DNA from: Halocafeteria seosinensis
Taxonomy: Eukaryota; Sar; Bigyra; Bicosoecida
Assembly (NCBI GenBank): GCA_001687465.1
Contig: LVLI01000386.1
Span: 62,001-126,000, forward strand
Length of the DNA stretch: 64,000 nucleotides
Direction of reading: 5' to 3'
The first letter of the stretch is position 1. Each line of letters begins with the position of its first letter. The notes under the pieces are model-generated. The model saw only the letters and a program-made list of their open reading frames with translations, ran no database searches and was not told the DNA's origin. Made by a program: the position numbers and the translations under genes. Positions 55,857 through 64,000 of the stretch are shown here, piece by piece.

Positions 55857-56387
55857 TTATTCCCCATTGGAAGACATCACTAGGTATTTCAGCTGCAAAG
55901 AAGCTGCCAGTATTAGAGAAACAGAAGAAAGAAGAAAGCTGGACGGAAGGGGAGCGCACCATGAACTAATGAGCTTAGCTGTCTGGTCTTGTTGAACTAG
56001 TTCTGAGGCAGTTTGGGTCCCTTCATTCCTATTTTCGTCCGCAACGCTGCCCCCGAAAGATGTAGGTGCTGGAATGGCATACAACCACCAAGTGCTTGAA
56101 TTACATATGAATGAACGCTTGTCGTGCACAGTTCGGCTATGCTTACGTAAGACTGGAGCGGTTATTGGACTGCGCTGGGCTTCATCTCCAGCTGCACCGT
56201 ACCAGTACCGTAGATTTCGCCTCGTTAATGTTTCCTTCAGCAAACTTCTAACCTTAGACCAGCTCGTTTTGTGGCCCTGGAGCCTTGTTACCTCCGGTGT
56301 CGCCGGTACTGCGTCTAACTTTTTTGACGCCTTAGTAGACTTCCTTTCCTTCGCTGATTCAGAGTCAAATGCCCCTTCACCACTTGT
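55857..56387 (-). CDS. Unsupported 177-codon open frame, possible gene remnant
   Basis: An open frame without an early ATG, bounded upstream by a stop at 56388. It begins SGEGAFDSESAKERKSTKAS, contains KTSWSKVRSLLKETLTRRNL, and ends with a hydrophobic stretch SFLLSSVSLILAASLQLKYL. It may be the last exon of a membrane protein or a relic adjoining the dispersed repeat. No family is recognised. Confidence 0.25.
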   Translation of the reverse strand, partial: TSGEGAFDSESAKERKSTKASKKLDAVPATPEVTRLQGHKTSWSKVRSLLKETLTRRNLRYWYGAAGDEAQRSPITAPVLRKHSRTVHDKRSFICNSSTWWLYAIPAPTSFGGSVADENRNEGTQTASELVQQDQTAKLISSWCAPLPSSFLLSSVSLILAASLQLKYLVMSSNGE

Positions 56388-56410
56388 TTACGCCCCAGTT
56401 TGTGTCATCG

Positions 56411-56476
56411 AGGCTGGGGGAACAGTGGCCCACTTTCAGTGGGCCGGTTGCTGCTTAACGCGGGCGCATACCCCTC
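56411..56476 (+). repeat. Dispersed repeat, copy 2
   Basis: Second copy of the repeat at 53873..53926. The core GCTGCTTAACGCGGGCGCAT starts at 56450. Upstream, GGCCCACTTTCAGTGGGCC (56428..56446) is a perfect 9-bp-arm palindrome with no counterpart of that length in copy 1, so copy 1 may have lost one arm. Confidence 0.55.
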
Positions 56477-56638
56477 CTCGTTGTGTGGCTCAAAAACACT
56501 AGCCTTTTTGAAAGAGCTGTATGAAAGGCGGTCTAATCTCGGATCCCGTCCTTTTTTGTCAGGGATCTGCGCCTCAGCTGTTTGGTGCAGAGGAGCAATT
56601 GTAGCAAGTGGTTGCAGCCCAATACAGCGTATGAGATG

Positions 56639-56640
<2 letters not shown>

Positions 56641-56690
<50 letters not shown>
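56641..56690. repeat. GT dinucleotide microsatellite
   Basis: Twenty-five perfect GT units, 246 bp upstream of the formin start codon. Probably polymorphic in length; a Z-DNA-forming tract near a promoter is possible but not shown. Confidence 0.98.
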
Positions 56691-56692
<2 letters not shown>

Positions 56693-56935
56693 CACAGTGT
56701 CACACACCACCACCACTTCTTTCTTTACATCATACTGTTTCTCTCACTTCTTTTGAATCAGCATCGTGAATTGAAGTTGAAGTCGGGCAGGACTTGGGCG
56801 TATTTAACGACTTCGCCATAACAGGTGGCAGAACTGCGGTAGCATGTAATACTATTATTCGTCGTATTGATTAGGTAGTGGAGTATAGGGATACTCAGCT
56901 GGAGGAGCGACTGTATCGAGTGGGAAAGCTCCGAA

Positions 56936-59900
56936 ATGTCCTCAACGCTCGTGCAAAATGCTATGGATGGCGTCGAGTTTGACGAAGAGGATGAGATGGC
57001 AGAGGAGCCGATTTCAGATGATGCGAAGGGTTTCGATGGCCCACCTCCTGCTAGTACCCTGCCAAAGGACATATCAGAGCTGTACGCCGACTGGAGCGTC
57101 CCACCGTCCAAGTAAGAGCCTGTGTATGGCGCAACGTCGAGGTTGAGAATCTCCACTTTCATGCCGAGCTCTTTGTGGCTGTTTGACAGGATAGAACAAG
57201 CTTTATGGGGATGGATCGACCGTGGAAAGTATAGATACTCCCTAGATACCTCATCTCTGTTCACAAGATATGACAGCCGAGAGCTATTGGAGCGGGCAGT
57301 GGAGTTGTCCTCTATCGCTTCAAACGAGAAGGAGGAACTGGAGGCACTAGCGTGCGTGTTGGCTGCCAGATCCAAGGAAGCAGGGAGGCGAGCATCTCTT
57401 TCGCAGCGGAAACATACAACTACGCATGGCAAGGGAGACTGGAGAGATACCATACCGAGTACGTAAATCGGCAGTATTGAACGAGGCATTGATCCCCGCT
57501 CTATTCGTCCTCCTGCGCAGACTTCATCACGCTCTCCGAAGTGATGAAAAACTTGAGAGAAATGGATGCGGCAGTGTATTACTGCGTTTCAGCTGCGAAA
57601 GAGACATTAAAGTCTGATGGGCATCCAGAACTTTTGAATGTATTGGAGTATGGAGCTTCCCATTGTGTCAACGTGCATCGGGACGACGCAGCTGTGGAAA
57701 TTTACAACACGGAACTATCTTTCTTGATGAAACATGAAAACACGAATCAGCAAAAAGCGAAATGCTACAAAGAGGTTTGTTAAACAATGTGCGGCGGTAA
57801 CTCGTCTCAAAGTGCTTTATCTTTTGATATTTGTTTCCCAGCTGGTACACTCCTACCAACGACTTGGTCAGCTTGAGGACGCTTTGCATTGCAGTAAGAC
57901 AAGGATGGAATTGCTGGTAAGGATTCAGTTTTGCTGATGATGTTAATCCTTTTCCATAGTACTGGACATGCTATTTGACAACAGCACAAGGAACTATCTC
58001 CGAATCACCCTGCATTCCTGCAAACCCTCATTGTCATTGGGAACATCTCAAGGCAACTAGGTACGGTAGTTCCCGCTCTATTTGTTCAATGTCCTGTGTA
58101 TCTCAGGGCTTATACTATGCGTTTCCCAGGCATGACGGAGGACTCGCTTCAGTACCACCGAAGGGTTCACGACCTTCTGCAGGAGTATCGAGATGTCCCC
58201 AACAGAAATCAGATGCTGGCTACGGTTGACCTCAAAATCGGGCAAACGTTGATGGATCAACGTTAGTGTTAAATAGTTCTTTCTGTTCTTCCGAATCCGA
58301 TTCATTAGCTTACGTACTACGTGCTTTTGCAGATCGTCCGCATGACGCTCGATGGTTTGTTTCGAGTGCGCTCCGCACGTTTGACCAGAGGCACCGGAAA
58401 CAGTTGTGGCAAGCGCGGAGTCTATTGACGCAAGTGGACAATGAACTAGGACTTTCCGGTTCAAACGAGGCTGTGGTACGAGAACGTAAGAAATCTGTTG
58501 CCATGCAAAGCTCAACCTTTTCGGACAACTTCCCCCAAAAGCGCGAGCGCGCTCTGGAAGGTACGGACGAGGATCCTGCCGAAGTGTCCGAAGAAATTCC
58601 CCCTAGCAAAAAAAGGAGCACAGGGCGCCATCGTAGTGAATCTCAAGGGTCTTCCTCCTCGGACTCATCGAGTAGTTCTTCCTCGGACAATGCTGATTTA
58701 TTCGGTAGGTCTATCCCGTTCCCGTCGTCATCTCAGAACAGCTTTAACGAGAGCAGTGGGGCCGTGGAAGGAGGTGGGGGAGATACCCACGGAAGACAAT
58801 CTGCTCAGGGTGATGGTTCAGGACTCAAGCATAAAGGGTCAAAGGGACCGCTGGGATCCACTAGTACAGCGCCTCCGGAAGGGTTGAGGGGTGGACATGG
58901 GACACCTGGAGGAACGAAAGGTAGTCAAGGCCCACTAAAGCAAACTGCCAGCGTCGGGACCGGCGGTTATGGAACATCTTCGGCAACCAACTTGGCGAAT
59001 GTGGTGAGCTGGGCTGCAGACGCATCCCAATGGGACCCTTCTCAGGAGCAGAAGGCGTTCGCGCGTGTCATTGCTGAAAGTGAGAATGGGAGTATCAGCC
59101 AGGGGGGTAGCGGTGGTTTCCCCAGCAACGTCGTTCCCCATGGATACTTTAGTAGCTCCACTGACTTCGGCATCTCCCCAGACGGAGCGCCGAAATATGG
59201 ATACCGCTCCTATGAAGAAGCAGCAGAAGCCTTGCAAAAGGTAATTCTATTGTGAATTCTTGAACTGCTGTTTAATATTATGCCCTTATTCGTTTGCTGC
59301 TCAGAACGCGAAGCGATTGATCAGCGCTCTTGAGGTTCTCCGGGCTGCCGGAGGCACTCGACAATATGCTCGGAAGCAAGGTGATGGGCAAATGGCTATC
59401 GATGAAAATGGTACGATATTCTCGCAGACTCTTTAGTTATGTTTTAAGTTTTAGCCTGCTTCTATGTTTTCACCAGACGCTGAGGCTGTTGAGGGCAAGA
59501 CTGAGGAAGCTACTCGCGTAGCTAATCAAGTTCGCAGCGCATCTCAATCTCTGACAGCATCTTATAATATTCCATCTCTGCGGAGAAAACAGGAAAGCGA
59601 TGATCCGGAGGAAAGCCGGCAGGCGTCGGATAAGTTAGAGCAGTTGGAGCAGCTCCAAAATCAGCTACTGCTGACTATGGCCGATGCCGGTGACAAAATT
59701 GGTGAAGCTCTGGACATGAGGGGAATTCGGTCCGAAGATTTGAGGGCTCTAGCCAGTGGACAAAGTCCTGGCTCTAGCGAGAGTAGTGAAGAGGAAGATG
59801 ATGGCTCCCCTATGTTGGACCACAATACAGTTGCCTACCGCAGGGTTCGAAATGCCATCCGACAGCAACGGCAAGAATCTCGTGGGACTGGTAAGGGCAA

Positions 59901-62678
59901 CGGAGGACAGGGAAACTTCCAGCCCGGTCTACTCCGCCCTGTTCCAAACCCCGCAGGTAAGTGATACGCATTTTTAATTGAGATAACGAAGGCTGCAATT
60001 GTAATTCTTTGACGTCCTTGCAGGACGTAGGATGAAGGCGGTTGCCATGACGGCTGCAGACATTTTTGATGCAGTAAAGTATAGGGTCATGGCTCTCGGT
60101 GCCTTTAAGAGTTTGGGGGATCGTCGACGACAAGGACGCATTGCCTATAAGATGTTTTCTATTGGATTAATGGTGAAGGTAAGAAGCCGCAACTTACTTA
60201 TGCCTCCTTCCTCCACTGTTATACATTCCGCCATTGCAGTTAGCGAGGATGAGGACTTACCAACGCTATAGTACGATAATTTTTACTATTGGCTTTTTGA
60301 TGGGATCGGCTCGAAGAATGGTATTCCGACGCCGGAGGGCAAAGTTGTTTGCGTTGGGATCAAGCAGGTGGGGTGTACCGGAGAGCGACATTATTCTAGT
60401 AACATTTCCTGAGTCGATATCTTACACTGCAGAATAGAAGTCAAGAGTCGGCGTCGTGCGCTCTATTCTACGAAGCTCTTTTCCGTTGGAATACTGTTGA
60501 GGTCGGTACGGCAGAAGGCTATGTCGCGCCGCGCGGTGGCTCTCTTCGCTGTGGGTGTTTTCCCGATGCTCCTGCGTGTAGAAGGGAAACCTATCGGGTA
60601 AGTACTCCCTGTTTTCGAATAGAAGCGGCGTGTGTGCATATCATTTGCCGGTAAATGACAGGCATGCCGCTCGCAAGAAAAAGAGTGGTCAACAGAAGTC
60701 AACTCTTCGACAATTTCAGTTTAGCAAGGTGAACAAAACAGAGGGCACTTTATGGGAGGTATGGTGACTTGTCGATATCCTGCTATTGCCCATTGAAATA
60801 ATGTCCGTTTATGTTAGAGGCAGGGTGCTAATCCTGATGCAAACTACGCGCTTGCGAAGTTATTTCCGGATCTGTACGATATGTTTGAGCAGAAGAAGGT
60901 ATGTGCTGTCAACTGGCACTGCTAAGACAAGTGTGCACCATTCATTGTGTACTATGCTGATGCAGAAGAAAACTGCAACGAAGAAAGAAGGCAAACCCAA
61001 GCAAAAGAAACAGCTAACCAAATTCATCGATGAAGGTGGCAGCCGACGACAAAACATGAGTATTGGGCTAGCGAAATTCAAAAAGAAAGCCGAGAGTTAT
61101 GGCAAACTTGCTGGCGTGGGTTCCATTTTCTATTATTGTGTGTGTGTTTCTCGCTGTGATAGGGGAATCCTGTACGCAGGGTTTAATTCGCATGGAAGAT
61201 CCTAAAGATTTTTTACCGGAAGGGGCCGAATCAATAGACCAACTCATGTCGGACACAATACTGCCGCGTACAGGTATGCGTACTGTGTGGCCTTATATGC
61301 CTTTCCGGAGTCTGATAAACTCTGTTTGGTGATCAGAGGAAATGAACCGCGCTTTGCAATATGAAAACCCTGACAATACTTTCGATGAGCCGGAACTCTT
61401 TGTTTGGCATATGAGTAGGGTTCCACGTCTTGAAGCTCGTTTACGATGCCTTAAAACGCTAAACCTATGGGAGGACAAAAAGGCAAAAGTTGAGGAATCC
61501 ATTAATACAAGTATGAGCGGATATCGAATGAACTACGGCTCTAGAACGTCACCACTGCTGCATTGTCTGCCGGCTACAGTCAAAGAAGCCAGTTTAGAGA
61601 TTCGCAACGGTGAAACGCTGAGGAAGTTCCTCGTGAACTACGTACTCCCATTTAGTAATGCGTTGAACGCAGGTGAGTAACTCGGCTGTACAGATAATCT
61701 CGAACTAGATTATCCAATAGTGTTACAATTATTGACAAACGCGTTTCAGGCAATAAGGGGAAAGTGACAGGAATTAAATTGGCTAGCATAACGAAGTTAG
61801 CCGATACCAAAGCTGTTAAGGATCCTAAGGTTACAATGCTTGATTACTTGATAGAACGGATAGCTCAGCATGAGTACGTGGGCTCGGCTCTGACGTTTCA
61901 ATAGGGTGACATACATCTTACCTCCTACGATTCATCTCAGGCCGGCAATATTGGACATGCATTTAGAATTCAAAACTGTTCAATGGGCGGTAAACATGAA
62001 CGAAGAACAGATTAAAGCGGATATTAATGACGTAAGATGACTTCTCGACTCTCCGCGTTGCAATCTAGCTCAGCTTTACGACGTGTCGTTTTCGCAGCTC
62101 CACAAAGATCGCCAGCAATTGGAACACAGCCGTAATGAAGCTCTAAAACAAGCAGAGCAGGACCCAAGTTCTCGAGATGATGAATTTCTTGAAGTACGTT
62201 GTGGCTAAGGTGTGCCTTTGCAAGCAGCAACTTCTATTGCTGCTGTATTGCAGGCCGTGGAAGAGAAACTGGGAAAGGTACAAGACGAGGACGACGATAT
62301 CAAAGACAGGCAGACGAAGATGGAGGATACCTTCAAAGACGCTTGCAAGTATACTGGTAAGACCTTAACTGATTATTTAGGACAGGCTCTTGCGGTGATC
62401 AGCAACCCATTGGTGCAGCGGAGGACCCAAAAAGTACAAAGAAGGAGGATCTCTTTAAGCTCGTAAGCAACGTAATTCAAACGATTAGGAACGCAGTACA
62501 GAAATATAAGGAGAAGAAGGAGCAAGAAGAAAAACAGAGAAAAAAAGAAGAGGAAGCTAAGAGAAAGAAGGAAAGAAAACCAAAGACCCCCAAGGCTCCT
62601 AAACCAACTGGCAACAAACCTGCTCACAGCAGCAAAATCTCCGAATTAGCTCAATCAGGCCTTGCTCACTCTGGCTAA
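56936..62678 (+). CDS. Formin (FH2 domain) with TPR-like N-terminus
   Basis: Actin nucleator/elongation factor. Exons: 56936..57111, 57190..57351, 57407..57462, 57521..57774, 57842..57916, 57985..58060, 58130..58261, 58333..59240, 59305..59410, 59477..59956, 60024..60178, 60240..60367, 60433..60597, 60662..60758, 60818..60898, 60966..61115, 61180..61273, 61337..61672, 61750..61873, 61941..62031, 62098..62193, 62254..62356, 62386..62678; phases agree throughout (1,445 residues). Residues about 130-310 look like paired TPR helices (LVHSYQRLGQLEDALHCSKT, HKELSPNHPAFLQTLIVIGN). A Ser/Gly-rich linker follows. Residues about 840-955 form a basic repeat. The FH2 core: TLRQFQFSKVNKTEGTLWE, RRQNMSIGLAKFKKKAESYG, LRKFLVNYVLPFSNALNAGN, GNKGKVTGIKLASITKLADT and a basic tail. 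No polyproline FH1 and no GBD/FH3 are visible. Exons 2-4 have alternative joins, and the last intron is only 29 nt. Confidence 0.85.
60100..60640 (+). repeat. Degenerate 21-residue protein repeat in formin, about five copies
   Basis: Encoded across exons 11-13 of the formin gene. Copies read DRRRQGRIAYKMFSIGLMVK, RMRTYQRYSTIIFTIGFLMG, RRMVFRRRRAKLFALGSSR, KSRRRALYSTKLFSVGILLR and RQKAMSRRAVALFAVGVFPM. The shared pattern is an Arg-rich segment, then K/I-L-F-S/T/A-I/V-G and a hydrophobic tail. It sits directly before FH2, where formins usually have FH1. Confidence 0.6.
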
Positions 62679-62867
62679 GGAGTCATGGCTGGCAGCCTCC
62701 CAATTACACATTCCCGGGCCCTGTGGAGGTATGCTCATTTCTACTGCTTGAAACTAATTGCTCACTCTGGCTAACGAGTCACGGCTGTGAGTCTCCGAAA
62801 TACATATATATATATATATATCCCCAGCACCTGTGGAGATATGGTCACTTCTATCGCTCTCGACAAA
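62662..62867 (+). repeat. Imperfect tandem duplication across the formin 3' end
   Basis: Two units, 62662..62757 and 62758..62867, share TTGCTCACTCTGGCTAA, GAGTCA(T/C)GGCTG, CCTGTGGAG(G/A)TATG and TCACTTCTA/TCATTTCTA blocks. Unit 2 is longer because of a TA microsatellite. The duplicated block begins with the last formin codons and its stop (GCTCACTCTGGCTAA). Confidence 0.75.
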
Positions 62868-63025
62868 TTGAAGTGGTCCACAAGCATGTATTTCATGCGA
62901 TTACTGTGTAGTAGGAGATCGGCATCTACATAGAGAATGACAGTACAACTTGTACTGCAAGCCTGGTGTCTCTCTTTGAAAATTACTACACAGTCTTCTG
63001 ATCGATCCTGTTTCCAAGATCCCAT
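62771..63025 (-). other. Possible retrotransposon (copia RNase H) remnant
   Basis: A minus frame reads VILYVDADLLLHSNRMKYML then VDHFNLSRAIEVTI. The HxNRMKYxLVDHF pattern resembles the HxRTKHIxVxxHFxRE element near the end of Ty1/copia RNase H domains. The similarity is weak and short, and flanking frames are broken. Listed as a possible relic only. Confidence 0.2.
62804..62821. repeat. TA dinucleotide microsatellite
   Basis: Nine AT units (ATATATATATATATATAT) within the second unit of the tandem duplication after the formin gene. Confidence 0.95.
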
Positions 63026-63495
63026 ATCAATTGTGTGCTCGCAGCCATACTGCGTTGGTGATGTAGCACTGATGTCAAACCTACGGTCGCAACTATGTAG
63101 ATGTTTTGCACATTTACCCAGAGCTAGCTCACGTTGCCCTGCAAGCTTTCCAAGTGGATTGTTCGGTTGCTATTCATACGCCTGGTATAGGAATTGCGAG
63201 TCATACAGTTCCTGGGAGCACATTTCGACGTAAAGGGGGGGGGGGTTGCAAGGTGACACCAATAAAATTGTCCGGAGTGCTACGGTGCATCTGCTTTACA
63301 AGTAGCCTAGCGATTGCTAGGCGTCCAGCATGTGCAACACTCGCTGACCTTCTTGTAAGATGTGCCATGATAGTATCACAATTACGTGCTGCAACACGAC
63401 GATTCTGTCAAAACGTTAGGTACGAAGTGATCGTTACTGCTTCGCCCAGAGCTTAGGATAATTCGCATTGAGGGTCACACAATGTTTGACAAAAG
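63026..63495. other. Non-coding, homopolymer G tract
   Basis: No supported gene. An eleven-G run occurs at 63235..63245. Two overlapping plus open frames across this stretch have no domain. Confidence 0.5.
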
Positions 63496-64000
63496 CTACT
63501 TCGACATCAGCACCACGATCTCTGTTAACTGGGTCATGCCATGTTGACCTAGCGTGACGTTGGGATAATCTGCCATCACGTCGTTTGAATGTAGAACTTG
63601 CGGCTGCGTGAAGCCCACTTTCTTGAACAAGTACATCGCTTTGCCCAAGGACACGTTCACTCCCTGAGGTTGGTAATCAGAATGCATGAATTCAATTAAA
63701 AGTTTCCCTGACGGTTTTAGGATATCGTAACAATGGCGAAGGTACACTTCCACCTCGTTCATATCTTGCATACTCGTCATTCCCGCTCGATCCCACACAA
63801 CGTCCACCTTGTCATTTTGTGAACCAAAGGTATAAGAAATGAAGTTTTCGTCCAGGAAATCGCCGATTATCACCTCTGCACACGCTTCTGGCTGCGTATG
63901 AACCCGGTAGACCGGGAATTGTGAGTTAAGAGTTTCGAATTCGACATGTTGGTGCTCCAGAGAGAACTCATGTTGCTCCAACCATTTCGGTCCGACTTCC
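63496..64000 (-). CDS. TPMT-like SAM-dependent methyltransferase, 5' end cut by window
   Basis: C-terminal part (about 168 codons) of a class I methyltransferase; the frame stays open to the window edge, reading VGPKWLEQHEFSLEHQHVEF at its start in the window. EVIIGDFLDENF and KVDVVWDRAGMTSMQ match the thiopurine-methyltransferase family pattern GDFFxL...DxxWDRxAL. YLRHCYDILKPSGKLLIEFM is the beta5 strand region, followed by the ending FKKVGFTQPQVL. The SAM motif I lies outside the window. Substrate unknown: TPMT-family enzymes methylate thiols, halides or selenium compounds. No ATG start is visible here. Confidence 0.6.
   Translation of the reverse strand, partial: EVGPKWLEQHEFSLEHQHVEFETLNSQFPVYRVHTQPEACAEVIIGDFLDENFISYTFGSQNDKVDVVWDRAGMTSMQDMNEVEVYLRHCYDILKPSGKLLIEFMHSDYQPQGVNVSLGKAMYLFKKVGFTQPQVLHSNDVMADYPNVTLGQHGMTQLTEIVVLMSK

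Noticed and set aside
57340-57480. Alternative reading of formin exons 2-4 (frame with AETYNYAWQGRLERYH)
   Set aside because: It reads well, but its donor phase does not join the next exon, whereas the chosen 55-nt intron does. Kept as an open ambiguity, not a separate gene.
62804-62821. TA tract considered as a promoter TATA region
   Set aside because: It lies downstream of formin inside a tandem duplication and is a simple microsatellite.
1-64000. CRISPR arrays, bacterial operons, ribosome binding sites, replication origins
   Set aside because: None seen; the gene structures, short GT-AG introns and protein families are nuclear eukaryotic.

Overview
The window is nuclear DNA of a compact, intron-bearing eukaryote, probably a unicellular protist or alga. 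Typical eukaryotic genes (PRMT7, CPSF2, MSH6, DGAT2, EMC1, NTH1, myosin, formin) are split by very short GT-AG introns of about 29-127 nt, mostly 60-80 nt, and no operon-like groups are seen. There are no plastid or organellar genes, so I cannot name the lineage. The 7TM-RGS gene and the degraded PIF/Harbinger transposase are the main taxonomic clues. Exon structures below come from splice signals, reading-phase arithmetic and recognisable protein families, not from transcripts.

Layout. 1-5.2 kb: PRMT7 (cut by the window edge) and CPSF2, both on minus. 5.2-6.4 kb: intergenic DNA with a repeated GCGTGGGAC motif. 6.4-9.2 kb: an MFS transporter and a GNAT acetyltransferase on plus. 9.2-14.2 kb: MSH6 on minus. 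14.2-15.7 kb: unresolved. 15.7-18.3 kb: a small single-pass protein (minus) diverging from a MORN-repeat protein (plus). 18.3-23.3 kb: a 1,690-residue polyproline/serine-rich protein. 24-29 kb: divergent ER pair DGAT2 and EMC1. 29.2-32.9 kb: a large P-loop GTPase. 33.5-34.7 kb: NTH1. 35.0 kb: tRNA-Val(CAC). 35.4-43.4 kb: a roughly 2,580-residue myosin. 43.5-45.1 kb: a triose-phosphate/nucleotide-sugar type transporter. 45.8-46.9 kb: an NDUFA6-like LYR protein with a long C-terminal extension. 46.9-49.5 kb: a 7TM-RGS protein. 49.5-56.9 kb: a gene-poor, repeat-rich island with a decayed cysteine-rich gene, a decayed Harbinger transposase, a Sel1-repeat gene, a dispersed repeat and a GT microsatellite. 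56.9-62.7 kb: a 23-exon formin with N-terminal TPR-like helices. 62.7-63.4 kb: repeats. 63.5-64 kb: a TPMT-like methyltransferase cut by the window edge.

Genes are packed tightly. Convergent neighbours have stop codons 3, 9, 13 and 81 bp apart, so their 3' ends must overlap or nearly touch. Three proteins point to actin biology (myosin, formin, polyproline protein), and one to heterotrimeric G-protein signalling (7TM-RGS). The most unusual items are the formin, in which a basic/aromatic 21-residue repeat occupies the place where the FH1 segment is expected, the 7TM-RGS protein with an interrupted RGS domain, and the extended NDUFA6-like protein.
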